A stretch of 64,000 bases of DNA, from the NCBI RefSeq assembly GCF_030409315.1, contig NZ_JAUFPS010000041.1:428766-492765 (forward strand). The letters run 5' to 3'. The stretch's first letter is position 1. Each line of letters begins with the position of its first letter. Of this stretch, positions 18,714 to 30,300 are shown piece after piece. Under the pieces are notes generated by a model, which was given only the letters and a program-made list of their open reading frames with translations, ran no database searches and was not told where the DNA came from. Origin of the DNA: Mucilaginibacter flavus (lineage in GTDB: Bacteria > Bacteroidota > Bacteroidia > Sphingobacteriales > Sphingobacteriaceae). A program made the position numbers and the translations under genes.

Positions 18714-21700
18714 ATGAACAAGTTCATAAAAGGAGTGCTGTCTTTTGCACTTAAAAACAAGGTATTTATATTTTTTGTAACGCTATTGATGGCTGTTGCC
18801 GGCTATATTAGCTTCAAAACAATAGCTATTGATGCTTTTCCGGATGTAACCAATACATCGGTAACCATTATTACACAATGGCCGGGCAGATCTGCCGAGG
18901 AGGTTGAAAAATTTGTGACCAGGCCTATAGAACTGGCCATGAACCCGGCTGAGAAGAAGACAAGCGTACGGTCGTCTTCATTATTTGGCTTATCAGTAGT
19001 TAAGATAACTTTTGATGATGATGTTGATTATGCCTTTGCCCGTTTGCAGATCAACAATCACTTAGATGAAGCTAATTTACCGGATGGCATTACGCCCGAA
19101 ATTGAGCCTCCTTACGGCCCAACAGGCGAAATTTACCGTTATACCCTTACCAGTAACAAACGTTCTGTACGGGAGTTAAAAACAATACAGGATTGGGTGG
19201 TAAGCCGCGAGATAAGGGCGGTGCCTGGCGTAGCCGATGTAAACAGCTTTGGCGGCGAGGTGAAAACTTATCAGATTACCATCAACCCCCAAAAAGCAGT
19301 ACAATATAATATTACGCCTTTACAGCTATACGATGCCGTATCAAAAAGTAACGTGAATGTTGGCGGCGACGTTATTCAGCAAAGCGGGCAGGCTTACGTG
19401 GTGCGCGGCATTGGTTTGTTGAACAACATTAACGAGATTAAAAACATTGTAGTAAACAATGTAAAAGGCACTCCGATTTATGTAAAAACAATTGCCGAGG
19501 TCACCGAATCTGCATTGCCGCGTTTAGGCCAGGTAGGCAGAGATGTTGACCCCGATGCCGTTGAAGGCATTGTAGTAATGCGCAAAGGCGAAAACCCAAG
19601 CGTAGTTATCGCAGGTTTGAAAGACAAGATAAAAGAGTTGAATGGCAGTATTTTACCAGAAGACGTAAAGATCAACACGTTTTATGACCGCGAAACCCTG
19701 GTAGATTTTGCTACACATACCGTGTTACACAATATGGCTGAAGGTATTGTATTTGTAACCGTAATTGTGTTACTGTTTATGGCCGATTGGCGTACTACGG
19801 TTATTGTGGCAATTATTATTCCTTTAGCATTATTATTTGCATTCCTGTGCCTTAAATTAAAAGGTATGTCTGCCAACCTGCTATCGATGGGGGCGATAGA
19901 TTTCGGGATTATTATAGACGGGGCCGTGGTGATGGTGGAGGGTATTTTTGTACTGCTCGACCATAAAGCCAAGGAAGTAGGAATGGAGAACTTCAACAAA
20001 CTGAGCAAGCTGGGTTTAATTCGCCAGGCCTGCCAGGTAAATGGTAAAGGCATCTTTTTTGCCAAAGCTATCATCATTACCGGTTTGCTGCCCATATTTA
20101 GTTTTCAAAAGGTAGAAGGAAAAATGTTCTCGCCCCTGGCCTGGACGCTGAGTTTCGCCCTTTTAGGAGCCTTGCTGCTAACTTTCACATTGGTACCGGC
20201 CCTATGTAGCATCCTGCTAAAGAAAAACGTTCGTGAACGTCATAACGTGTTTGTGGAGTTTATTACCAAACACGCGCTGAGCTTTTATAACATATGCTTT
20301 AAAGGACGCAAATTAGTGTTCCCGATAGCCCTAATCTCATTGGTGATTAGTTTAGGTTGTTTCACTTTATTAGGATCTGAATTTTTACCGGAGCTGAACG
20401 AAGGTTCAATATATGTGCGGGCAACCGGGCCGTTGAGCACTTCACTCGAAGAGTCTGTTAAGTTGTCAAACGAGATGCGTAAAATCTTCCTGAGCTTTGA
20501 TGAGGTTAAACAGGTAATTTCCCAAACCGGCCGACCAAATGATGGTACCGATGCTACAGGCTTTTACAATATTGAGTTTCACGTCGATATTTATCCGCAG
20601 GATCAATGGAAGCGTAAGGAAACCAAAGAAGAGTTAATTGCCAGGATGCAGGACAAATTAAAGTTTTACCCGGGCGTGGATCTTAACTTTTCGCAACCAA
20701 TTTCAGATAACGTGGAGGAAGCCGTATCTGGTGTGAAAGGATCTATCGTTGTGAAAATGTTTGGCGACAATTATCCTTATATTGAAAGTCGCGAAGAGCA
20801 GATTTACAAAATTTTGAAAGGGGTAAAAGGTATTGAAGATTTGGGTATTTTACGTAACATGGGGCAGCCCGAGCTCCAAATAAACCTTAACCAGGATAAA
20901 ATGGCCCAGTATGGTGTTACCGCTGCCGACGCAAACGCCGTTATAGAAACGGCCATAGGTGGCAGGGCAGCTACGCAGATTTATGAAGGCGAGAAAAAAT
21001 TTGATTTAAGAATCCGTTATCCCGAAGATTTCAGGAACAACGCCAGAGCTATAGGTGATTTACGTGTACCAACCTTAAATGGCGGTAGCGTACCTTTAAG
21101 GGAATTGGCTGATATTGGTAAAATAACCGGCATCAGTATGATTTACCGCGATAAAAACAGCAGGTATGGTGCCATTAAGTTTTCAATCAGGGGTAGGGAT
21201 ATGGGTAGTACCATTGCCGAAGCGCAAGCCAAAGTAAATGCCCAGATCAAACTTCCAAAAGATTACCGCTTAGAATGGGCGGGCGATTTTGAAAACCAAC
21301 AGCGTGCAACCCAAAGGTTATCGCAAGCGGTGCCGGTAAGTTTGTTGATCATTTTCTTTATTCTGTTTATCCTGTTTGGTAATTTCAGGGATTCGCTATT
21401 GGTTTTAAACAACGTACCATTCGCCATAATGGGCGGTATCCTGGCGCTGCTGATCACGGGTGTTAACTTCAACATTTCGGCAGGTATTGGTTTTATAGCG
21501 CTGTTTGGTATATGCGTACAAAATGGCGTTATCCTGATTTCTAAATTCAAGGTAAACATCAAAGACCTGCGCCAAAATGTGTACGTTGATTTCCCGGATG
21601 CGCTAAGAGCCGGCGTGGCCGATAGAATGCGCCCGGTTATCATGACCGCTATGATGGCAGCGATAGGTTTATTGCCCGCGGCGTTATCGGCAGGGATTGG

Positions 21701-21842
21701 TTCAGAAGCTTCAAAACCGCTGGCGATTGTGGTAATAGGCGGGTTGATCACCAATACAATATTCAACCTTTTTGTATTTCCGATAGTATTTTATTGGACC
21801 TACAGAAAGAAAGTTGAAAGTGGTGATACCGGCAGACTATAG
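18714..21842 (+). CDS. czcA: Heavy-metal efflux RND pump (CzcA-like)
   Basis: Proton-driven inner-membrane pump of the HME-RND family, 1042 residues from the ATG at 18714 (an earlier GTG at 18684 lies inside the repeat element and is unlikely). Twelve transmembrane segments and two large periplasmic loops are expected, as in CzcA. The fourth transmembrane helix carries DFGxxxDGAVxxVE with Asp396, Asp402 and Glu409, the proton-relay pattern of Co/Zn/Cd or Ni/Co exporters rather than the CusA (Cu/Ag) type. The pump is the last gene of the operon and is followed by a strong terminator. Metal specificity is inferred from that motif only. Confidence 0.92.
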   Translation: MNKFIKGVLSFALKNKVFIFFVTLLMAVAGYISFKTIAIDAFPDVTNTSVTIITQWPGRSAEEVEKFVTRPIELAMNPAEKKTSVRSSSLFGLSVVKITFDDDVDYAFARLQINNHLDEANLPDGITPEIEPPYGPTGEIYRYTLTSNKRSVRELKTIQDWVVSREIRAVPGVADVNSFGGEVKTYQITINPQKAVQYNITPLQLYDAVSKSNVNVGGDVIQQSGQAYVVRGIGLLNNINEIKNIVVNNVKGTPIYVKTIAEVTESALPRLGQVGRDVDPDAVEGIVVMRKGENPSVVIAGLKDKIKELNGSILPEDVKINTFYDRETLVDFATHTVLHNMAEGIVFVTVIVLLFMADWRTTVIVAIIIPLALLFAFLCLKLKGMSANLLSMGAIDFGIIIDGAVVMVEGIFVLLDHKAKEVGMENFNKLSKLGLIRQACQVNGKGIFFAKAIIITGLLPIFSFQKVEGKMFSPLAWTLSFALLGALLLTFTLVPALCSILLKKNVRERHNVFVEFITKHALSFYNICFKGRKLVFPIALISLVISLGCFTLLGSEFLPELNEGSIYVRATGPLSTSLEESVKLSNEMRKIFLSFDEVKQVISQTGRPNDGTDATGFYNIEFHVDIYPQDQWKRKETKEELIARMQDKLKFYPGVDLNFSQPISDNVEEAVSGVKGSIVVKMFGDNYPYIESREEQIYKILKGVKGIEDLGILRNMGQPELQINLNQDKMAQYGVTAADANAVIETAIGGRAATQIYEGEKKFDLRIRYPEDFRNNARAIGDLRVPTLNGGSVPLRELADIGKITGISMIYRDKNSRYGAIKFSIRGRDMGSTIAEAQAKVNAQIKLPKDYRLEWAGDFENQQRATQRLSQAVPVSLLIIFFILFILFGNFRDSLLVLNNVPFAIMGGILALLITGVNFNISAGIGFIALFGICVQNGVILISKFKVNIKDLRQNVYVDFPDALRAGVADRMRPVIMTAMMAAIGLLPAALSAGIGSEASKPLAIVVIGGLITNTIFNLFVFPIVFYWTYRKKVESGDTGRL

Positions 21843-21856
21843 GTTATTAAAACGAT

Positions 21857-21903
21857 AAAAAAGCGGGCTAAACAGTTTTATAATTGTTTAGCCCACTTTT
21901 TTT
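21857..21903. terminator. Bidirectional terminator between pump and methyltransferase genes
   Basis: Perfect 10-bp inverted repeat GGGCTAAACA (21865-21874) / TGTTTAGCCC (21885-21894) with an A-rich left flank and a run of T on the right. It serves the convergent genes ending at 21842 and 21913. Confidence 0.88.
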
Positions 21904-21912
21904 ATTGCCTGT

Positions 21913-22512
21913 TTAGTCCCCGTACATAAATACCGTAAAATCTTCATCGCTGTAATCATCGGTTAAAATACACCTGTTGGATATTGTTTTACAAAAGCTC
22001 AATATTTTGCCCGGCTCATAAGCTGCCAACAAGCCGTTTGGTATTATACGATGCAATAAATTAAAAGCCAAACCCTTTTTACAGCTATTATACAAAGTTT
22101 CGATGGCCTTGTAAATAAAATCGGGATCGGCCTGATAGTAGTTAAGCGAGCCGCTTAAAAATACATAATCCACAACGGGTAGTGAAGTCTCAATAAAATC
22201 ACCTAATATGAAATTGGTGTTAGGCCGGTTGCCGTAACGTTTCTTTGCTTCACTTAATAATTCGGGAATTTGCTCAAAACCTGTATAGGTAATTTCGGGG
22301 TAATTGGGTAACAAAAATCCCAACAGATCGGCATGTCCGCATCCCGCGTCTAATATGCTAAAGTTATCCAGGTTCGCTATCCCGGCCAGTACCTTGAATC
22401 TTATCAGTTGACTTTCCTTGTCGCGCCAACCTAAAGCAGCCGGGCCGGTGTTGCCATGAAAAGAGATCATTGCACGATGATAATCAAAAATGGCGGCGGT
22501 ATCGGCGGTCAC
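21913..22512 (-). CDS. Class I SAM-dependent methyltransferase
   Basis: About 199-residue Rossmann-fold methyltransferase. The SAM-binding motif I is FSILDAGCGHADL (about 51-63), followed by an acidic residue (GFEQ) and motif LGDFIE, then a DYVFLSG strand. The substrate is unknown. The start is uncertain: GTG at 22512 is used here, the frame stays open upstream to the previous gene, and an internal ATG lies at 22470. It starts 40 bp after the ABC-type ATPase gene in the same direction, so the two may be co-transcribed. A small-molecule target looks as likely as a protein or nucleic acid target. Confidence 0.8.
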   Translation of the reverse strand: MTADTAAIFDYHRAMISFHGNTGPAALGWRDKESQLIRFKVLAGIANLDNFSILDAGCGHADLLGFLLPNYPEITYTGFEQIPELLSEAKKRYGNRPNTNFILGDFIETSLPVVDYVFLSGSLNYYQADPDFIYKAIETLYNSCKKGLAFNLLHRIIPNGLLAAYEPGKILSFCKTISNRCILTDDYSDEDFTVFMYGD

Positions 22513-22552
22513 GTTTTTGGGTTGGTATTTTAATATTGGTATAACTAATCTT

Positions 22553-23287
22553 TCAACCCCTAATCAAATGCCTGAGGTATGATTGCGGATTGTCAAGAAA
22601 TGATTTAGTAAGGTAAAAATGCTCGGTATTCTCGTATGCTGTTTCCCGCACGCCATCATCATCAAACTGATAAATGGCAGCGCCGGGATAACAAATGAGC
22701 ATTGGCGAATGGGTGGCTATCAGGAATTGCGCCCGTCCGCTTTGTTCAAGTTCATTTATTACCGACATAAAGGCCAAAACTCTGGCTGGTGATAGCGCGG
22801 CTTCTGGCTCGTCGAGAATATAAATACCGGATTCGAACTGGTTATTAAACAAACTAAGAAACGATTCACCGTGAGATTGCTCGTGTAGTGATCGCCCGCC
22901 ATAAGCCTGAAAAATACGTGGATTGTCTACAGCCAACTCATCAATATAGGATGCGAAATTATAAAAGCTTTCGGCCCTCATAAAGAAACCTTCGTTAATC
23001 CGGCGCGGTGTCCAACCCAGCTGTAAATATGGTGCAAGCGGCGATTCGTAACCTTCAAAACGATACCCGGTGTTAAGGTTGTGGTTTCGGTTGCCACCTC
23101 TTAAGCTAAACCCACACTGCTCGGCAATACCCTCTAATAAGGTTGATTTCCCAGATCCGTTTTCGCCAACAAAAAAAGTTACATTTTCTTTCAGTGTAAG
23201 CTGTAAACCTTTGCCAAGGCTTGGAATGTTTTGCAGGTAACTGCCATCCTGCAAAGCGGGAACAGATATGCGGGATAAAAAAGGCAT
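22553..23287 (-). CDS. ABC-type (RecF/SMC-like) AAA ATPase, soluble
   Basis: 244-residue soluble ATPase with Walker A GENGSGKST (41-49), an ABC-signature-like SHGESFL (138-144), Walker B IYILDEPEAALSP with Glu160, and an ATHSP switch histidine (191-195). It lacks membrane segments, so it is not a transporter subunit. This compact architecture occurs in AAA_15/AAA_21-type ATPases of unknown role and in several toxin or defence pairs. Its only co-directional close neighbour is the methyltransferase downstream. Function unknown beyond ATP binding. Confidence 0.82.
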   Translation of the reverse strand: MPFLSRISVPALQDGSYLQNIPSLGKGLQLTLKENVTFFVGENGSGKSTLLEGIAEQCGFSLRGGNRNHNLNTGYRFEGYESPLAPYLQLGWTPRRINEGFFMRAESFYNFASYIDELAVDNPRIFQAYGGRSLHEQSHGESFLSLFNNQFESGIYILDEPEAALSPARVLAFMSVINELEQSGRAQFLIATHSPMLICYPGAAIYQFDDDGVRETAYENTEHFYLTKSFLDNPQSYLRHLIRG

Positions 23288-23379
23288 GTTATTGCTTATT
23301 GTTTAATAACAAACTTACAATTCTTATCCTGCTTTAGGAAACAACCTTTCTTACCAGCATCTATGATATGGGAAATAGT

Positions 23380-24306
23380 TTATAACAATTTGGGTTTAAC
23401 CGCACCACTACCAAAACGGTAGCCAATGGTAACCTCATGTGTGGGAATATTAACACCACCAAGGTTTTCAGATGATGTACCAAACTGATAACTATAACCT
23501 AAATGAAACCGGGTAAAATTGAATGATATAATTCCAGCCATTTCGCTGTTTAAGCGGTAAGTTGCGCCAAGCCCAAGGGTTTCCTTTAAATAAAACATGC
23601 TCGAAAAATCGGTAATAAGTGGTACGCCCCGGGCATACGAAAACAGGATTGATGGCTTAACCTGTATATCTTCTGATATATCTTTAATAAAAGCCCCTGT
23701 AAAATAATAATGGTTTATAAAATTGCGATTGTTTTGTACTGATGCCGTGCCCAGGCTGGTTATAGTTAGTTCCGGTACAGAAACACCAACATAGTACCAG
23801 TCTGTATAATACATTACAGCAAAACCCAAATTGGGCTTAGTTTGCCTTACATCATTAGTAAATACCGGATCATTTGCATCTAAACTTGAATAGTTGGCCC
23901 TGTAATTTCTGATGCCCGCATTTAACGATACTGCTAAGAAATCTTTTTGCCCTAATTGTATTGATTTGGCAAAATAGGCATTAACTTCTGTTTGCCGTTC
24001 TATGGCAAACTGGTCATTAAGTACAATAACACCAGCCGCCGCGCCCATTGAAGCTATTGGTATATTTCCGTTAAACTGGAATGTTGTTGGCGATCCGTCA
24101 ATACCTACCCACTGTTTGCGTGCCATCATATTTACCGAACCCGCTTTATCCAACACGGAATATGCCGAATTAAGAGGGGTTAGGTTATCCATGTATTGCG
24201 TATAACTGAAGGCCTGGGTCTGCGCGCTTACCTTGCCGGTCAGCAGCAAAAACAGCGCGAGTAGTGTGGCTCCTGTATTTTTAATAATCATATATCCTGA
24301 TTTCAT
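23380..24306 (-). CDS. PorP/SprF-family type IX secretion membrane protein
   Basis: 308-residue outer-membrane beta-barrel protein of the PorP/SprF family, with a signal peptide ending near KVSAQ (about residue 29) and the typical first block SYTQYMDNLTPLNSAYS followed by ARKQWVGIDGSPTT. Family members with type B CTD cargo are usually encoded beside the adhesin they help to export or anchor. That is the arrangement here: the 3025-residue adhesin ends 24 bp upstream in the same direction. ATG at 24306; a second Met at residue 6 is also possible. Confidence 0.9.
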   Translation of the reverse strand: MKSGYMIIKNTGATLLALFLLLTGKVSAQTQAFSYTQYMDNLTPLNSAYSVLDKAGSVNMMARKQWVGIDGSPTTFQFNGNIPIASMGAAAGVIVLNDQFAIERQTEVNAYFAKSIQLGQKDFLAVSLNAGIRNYRANYSSLDANDPVFTNDVRQTKPNLGFAVMYYTDWYYVGVSVPELTITSLGTASVQNNRNFINHYYFTGAFIKDISEDIQVKPSILFSYARGVPLITDFSSMFYLKETLGLGATYRLNSEMAGIISFNFTRFHLGYSYQFGTSSENLGGVNIPTHEVTIGYRFGSGAVKPKLL

Positions 24307-24330
24307 TTCTTTTAATTGCTAAAGGTTGAT

Positions 24331-27300
24331 CTATTGATATTTTAAAACGAAGAAGCCTGTTTTATGCTTTTTCTCGCCATTTACAACAAACTCCACTTTA
24401 TAAAAATAGGTGCCGGCTTGTTGTAAAACACCTGTAACACTGGAATGCCCGTCAAATAAGTTGCTACTGTTATTATAATTAAAGGTTTGGTATACCAATA
24501 CCCCGTTACGATTAAACAAAAGCACCTCGTTTTCAGGATAGTTTTTGATGCCTTCTATAAATAGGTAATCGTTTATACCATCGCCATTAGGCGATACGGC
24601 CTGGTGTACAAGTATTTCATCGCCGGCGGCATCATTTACCGTTACCGTTTGCACCACACTTGTGGCGGCAAAATAGTTGTTGTTGCCTCCTTGTGTTGCG
24701 GTAATGGTAGTTGTGCCGATGTGGAGGGCGTTTAAAGTTGCACCGCTTATGCTTGCCACACCTTCATCAGCCGAGGTGAAAGTAACCGGTAGTCCGGAAC
24801 TTGATGTTACACCGCTTAGGTCAAATGTTGATCCTTTGGTTTGATCTGGAAGGGCGGCAAAGTCGATAGTTTGATGGGCTTTATTAACTACAAACGCCCT
24901 GCTTACCAATGGTGTATTACTGTAATTGGTATTAACGGGTAGCGTTGCGCTTATTGTTGCAATACCTGCGCCCGTGATATGTATTTTACCATTTACAATG
25001 GTTGCTACCGCGGTGTTACTACTGCTATAAATAATAGTTTCTCCCGAGCTTGCAATTGCTCCTGGATCAAAATCGGCGGTGCCGTATGTTTTTGCGGTTA
25101 AAGGGTTAAAAGTTAAAGCACGGGTAGCTGCTGTAATGGTAAGCGCGCCGTTTATATAGTTTAAGCCATAATTACCAGAAACAGCACCCGCAGGTGTTAT
25201 TGGATAAGTACCCACTACCGACGTTGTTGTTGCCAGCGTGGTAGCCGTAGCAGGTGTAGTTAAACTGGCTTGTGTATCGCCATTTACAAAGCCGGAGTAA
25301 GTAACCGTAAATACTGGGTTTGCTGTTTTATAAATTCGGGTTGCATTACCCGCGGTTACAGTTAGCGTAGCAGGATTAACAGTTAGCTTACCGTTGGTAT
25401 AAGTAATAATGTAATTAGCATCTATAGCGCCTGTAGGAGTAATGGCATAGCTTCCGGCTGCCGACGACGTTGTCGCAGTACTGGTGGCTGTAGCCGGCGT
25501 ATTTAAACTGGCTTTGGTATCGCCATTTACAAAACCACTGTAGCTTAAGGTAAATACAGGGTTGGGCTGTCCGTAGGTTTTGCTCAGGTTATCAGCAGTT
25601 ATACTGAGCGATGCTTTACTTATGGTGAAGCTTGCTCCTGCATACGTAAGGGTATAATTACTGTTTAAAGCAAGTGTACCTTTATTGATGGCATATGTAC
25701 CAACGCTTTCACCTGCAACTCTTGTTAGCGCCCCGGTAAAAGTATCTCCATTGGCCAAACTTCCATTGGTAATGCTATAGGTTAGTGCAGGATCGGCAGC
25801 GCCATAAATTTTGGTTCGGGCATCGGCTGTAATAGTAACCGCCTTTGCTGTAATGGTAAGGTTTGCGCCAATATAAGTAAGCAGGTAATTACTGTTAAGT
25901 GCCAGTGTGCCCTTTGCGATAGGGTAGTTACCTACGCTTTCGCCGGCGTTTCTGCTTAACGCCCCTGTAAAGCTGTCTGTGCCTACCAATGCGCCGTTGG
26001 TAACATTGTAGGTTAACGATGGATCTGCATCACCATAGCCTTTGCTTTGCGCATTGGCGGTTACGGTAATTGCCTTAGTGGTAACCGTTAAGTTTGCGCC
26101 CGTATAAGTAAGCGCGTAGTTAGTGTTGAGCGCCAGTGTTCCCCTGTTTATAGCGTAGGCTCCAACGGTTTCGCCGGCTGCCCTGTTTAGCGAGCCTGTA
26201 AAGGCGTCTGCACCTACCAACGCCCCCGCCGTGATATTGTAGGTTAATGCGGGATCAGCATCGCCATAAGTTTTGCTTTGCGCATTGGCTGTTACAGCGA
26301 TGACTGCTTTACCTACTGTAAGTTGCTGGGTTACATCCGCAGCGGCGATAAACGTAGCGTTACCGGCCTGCGAGGCGGTTATATTTACCGTACCCGCGCC
26401 AATAATATGTATTTTGCCATTTACAATACTCGCCACGGCGGTGTTGTCGCTGCTGTAAGTTACCGGTATGGTATTGTTGGTACTAACTGCTCCTGACGCA
26501 AAATCTACATCACCATAAGTTTTTGATGGTAACGCGGCAAAAGTAATTGATTGCGAAACCTGGCCAATGGTTAGGTTAGCCCCGGCATAGGTTAACGTAT
26601 AATTGCCGGACAGTGCAAGCGTATTTTGCAATATCGGGTAGATACCTACATTTTCGCCCGGGCTTCTGTTCAATGTACCTGTGAAGGCATCACCGCTGAT
26701 TAAAGCGCCCGAAGTAATACTATAAGTAAACGCAGGATCGGCAGCGCCGAAAGCTTTGCTTTTACTATCGGCAGTAACAGTGATTGCTACTTTGCCAACC
26801 GTTAACAGGGTAGTAACATCTGTTGCTGCGGCATAATTAGTATTGCCCGCCTGCGAAGCGGTTATATTTGCTGTACCAGCACCTACGATGTGGATATTGC
26901 CGTTTACTATCGTTGCAACCGCTGTATTGTTACTGCTGTAGGTAACCGGTATGGTATTATTGGTACTTGTAGCTCCAGGCGCAAAATCGGCATCACCATA
27001 GGTTTTTGACGGCAAAGCTGCAAAGGTTATAGCCTGCGTTGATTGCCCAATGGTAAGATTTGCACCAACATAGGTTAACGCGTAGTTACCGCTAAGCGCG
27101 AGGGTGTTTTGCGAAATTGGGTATACACCAACGTTTTCACCGACAGCCCTGTTCAATGTTCCGGTAAAAGCATCTGCACCTATTAAAGCTCCCGAGGTTA
27201 CGCTATATGTTAAAGCCGGATCTGCCGCGCCGAAAACTTTGTTTTTGCTACCGGCGGTAACAGTGATGGCTACTTTACCAACGGTCAATTGCCTTACCAC

Positions 27301-30300
27301 GTTTACAGTGGCGGCATAACTTGCATTTCCCGCCTGCGATGCGGTGATGTTTGCGGTGCCTGCGCCTACAATATGAATCTGGCCGCTTACAATGGTAGCA
27401 ACCGCGGTATTATCACTGCTGTAGGTAATTGGGATGGTATTATTGTTACTGGTAGCTCCAGGGGTAAAATCGGCGTCGCCATACGTTTTCAGTGGCAAGG
27501 CGGCAAAGGTTATTGCCTGCGTTGATTGGCCTATGGATAAATTTGCACCTATATAAGTTAATGTATAATTATTATTAAGCGCAAGGGTGTTTTGTAAAAT
27601 GGGGTAAGCGCCTACGCTTTCGCCGGCAGTTCTGCTTAATCCTCCGGTAAATACATCGGTACCAACCAAAGCCCCGTTGGTGATCTGGTAGGTAAGGGCT
27701 GGATCAGGCGTATTGAAAACTTTGCTTTTGGCATCTGCTATAACAGTAATAGCAACCTTACCCACATTTAATTGTCGGCTTACATCTGCCGCGGCGATAA
27801 AGCTTGCATTGCCGGCCTGCAAGGCGGTGATGTTTGCTGTACCCGCGCCAACAATATGAATCATGCCGCCTATAATGGTGGCAACCGCGGTATTGTCGCT
27901 GCTATAGGTAATGGGTATTGTGTTGTTATTACTGGTGGCTCCCGGCGCAAAATCAACATCGCCATAGGTTTTTGACGGCAACGCTGCAAAGGTGATAGTT
28001 TGCGAAACCTGGCCGATAGTAAGGTTTGCACCAACATAGGTTAACGCGTAATTGGCGTTAAGGGCAAGGGAGTTTTGCAGAATAGGATAAGACCCCACGT
28101 TTTCGCCAGTAGTTCTGCTTAATGTTCCGGTAAAAACATCCGTACCAACCAAGGCTCCACTGGTAACCTGGTAGGTTAAGGCAGGATCAGGGTCGCCAAA
28201 TGCTTTGTTTTTACTGTCGGCGGTAACGGTGACAGGTGCTTTACTTACAATCAATTGCTGTGGCACATCTGTTGCCGCGTTGAAATTTGCATTTCCCGCC
28301 TGGGAAGCAGTAATATTTGCTGTGCCGGCACCAATAATGTGAATATTGCCGCCCACAATTGTAGCTACAGCTGTGTTATCGCTGTTATAGGTAACAGGTA
28401 TTGTGCTGTTAGTGCTGGTTGCTCCGGGCGCAAAGTCTGCGTTGCCATAAGTTTTTGAAGGTAAAGCGGCAAACGTAATAGTTTGTGGTGCTTTGTTCCT
28501 GGTAACAATTACTGTGTAAGTTGAGGTGGTGCTGCCATCCTGAGCGGTAACAACCGTAGTGATGGTATTTGCCCCTACTGCAAGATTTACATTTGTTGCC
28601 AAACCAGATGATGCCGCCGATCCGTTGATGGAAACCGTAGCATGGCTATCGCCGGTTACTGGCGTTACAGATAAGGTACTGATAGCATTACTTACGGTAG
28701 CTGCATAGGAAGTTTGGCCTGGGGAAAAAACAGGCGATAACGTTCCCTGATTGATAGATAGGCTTGATAAGTTTGAATTGCTGGACGCGAGTGTAGTAAA
28801 TGAAAGTATACTCCCCGGAGTTGTCCCCAAACTGTTACTTGCCTTAACCTGGTAATAGTACGTGGTTAAGGGTACAAGTCCTGTTAATGAGAGCGACGCG
28901 TTACCGCTTGCCCCGGCGGCTAAACTGCCATTTGTGGTAGCAGTCGCTGTTGTAGCTCCGCTCAGTGTTGCGCTTAAACCATAATTAAAAACTACCGACG
29001 TTGCAGCTCCGTTTGAGTTTACAAAACCGGCAATGGTGGCCCCGGCAAATGTAATAGCAGTAGGCGGGCCCAAGGTAGTGACCGCCGGTGCGGATGCCGG
29101 TGCGGTTGAGTTAAAGCTGAGTATTAACCCTTTGCCGGTTCCCGCGTTATTGGTTGCTGTTAATTGATAGTAATAGGTAGTTGAGGGAATTAAATTGGTT
29201 AGTGTTAACGAAGCCCCGGTTTGGCCGCCACCGGCGCTAATGGTGCCACCTGTGGTAGCTTGTATGGTCGTAGTTGTCCCGGAAAGATCGGCAGTTGTGC
29301 CGTAGGTGAAACTTACGGTTGTCGCGCTTCCGTTGTCATTTGCCGAACCTGTAACCGTTTCGCTGGTGGTTGAGACGAAGGTTGAAGAGCTTGTGGTTGC
29401 AGTTGGAACCTGGATAATAGTATAAACCTGTCCGTTGGTGAAACCGGTGGTTGTAAGATTGCCCGCCTGATCGCTAATACCCGTTGGAGCTGCCTTAAAA
29501 TCGAGTCTCAAGGTACCTACACCAGATACATTGTTAACGGTTACATCTAACCCATTTGATCCGGCTGTTGCTGTTTGAAATATGGTACCCGTAGCTGTTC
29601 CGGTTGATGTTAAACTGAACGCGCCTGTATTACCGCCAGAAACAGGTTCTGAAAAATTAACACGATACACCAATGTTGTGGCATTAGTAGGAGAGGTAGC
29701 CGGAGTATGTAGATTAATGGCTGTTACAGCGGGTGATGTTTTATCAAATACAACAATTTTGTTTGTGGTAGATTGGGTATACGAGGCTGAGTTATTACCG
29801 GCAAGATCTGCAAAAAGTAAACTAAATGGTATAGTGCCCTCGGTATCACCTGCGGTCATAGTATAAGCTGCCGACCAGTTGATATGATCGCTGGATGGAT
29901 TCGTGGCAGCTATGGTGTGCCCAGCTATCACTACAGCCGGCGTTTGTATGGCTTCGCTTGTAGTAAAATTAAGTGTCACAATGTCACCAACCTTGGCCTC
30001 TGCGTTATTACTATTATTGGAAGTAAAGGTTAGGGTACTTACGGTTGGTGGAGTTTTGTCAAAGGTTATCAGGTCGCCAGCGGCCACATCATTATATGAT
30101 AAACCATTAATAGCCGGATTTCCCGCCAGATCGCTAAAAGACAGGGCGAAAGGTATTCTACCCTCGGTATCTCCGGCCGTCATAGTATAACTTGCCGAAT
30201 AATTATTACCACCCAGGCTTGCAGCAGTTATAGCATGCCCCGCTATAGTTACAGTGGGCGTTTGTATGGCTTCATTGCTGCCAAAAAGAAGAGTTACAAC

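Noticed and set aside
19682..21766. Long minus-strand open frames opposite the RND pump
   Set aside because: They follow the codon bias of the pump gene, lack ribosome sites and show no protein features.
26070..28484. Possible CRISPR or DNA satellite because of strong repeats
   Set aside because: The repeats are ~482 bp, stay in one open frame and encode Ig/MBG modules, so they are protein repeats.
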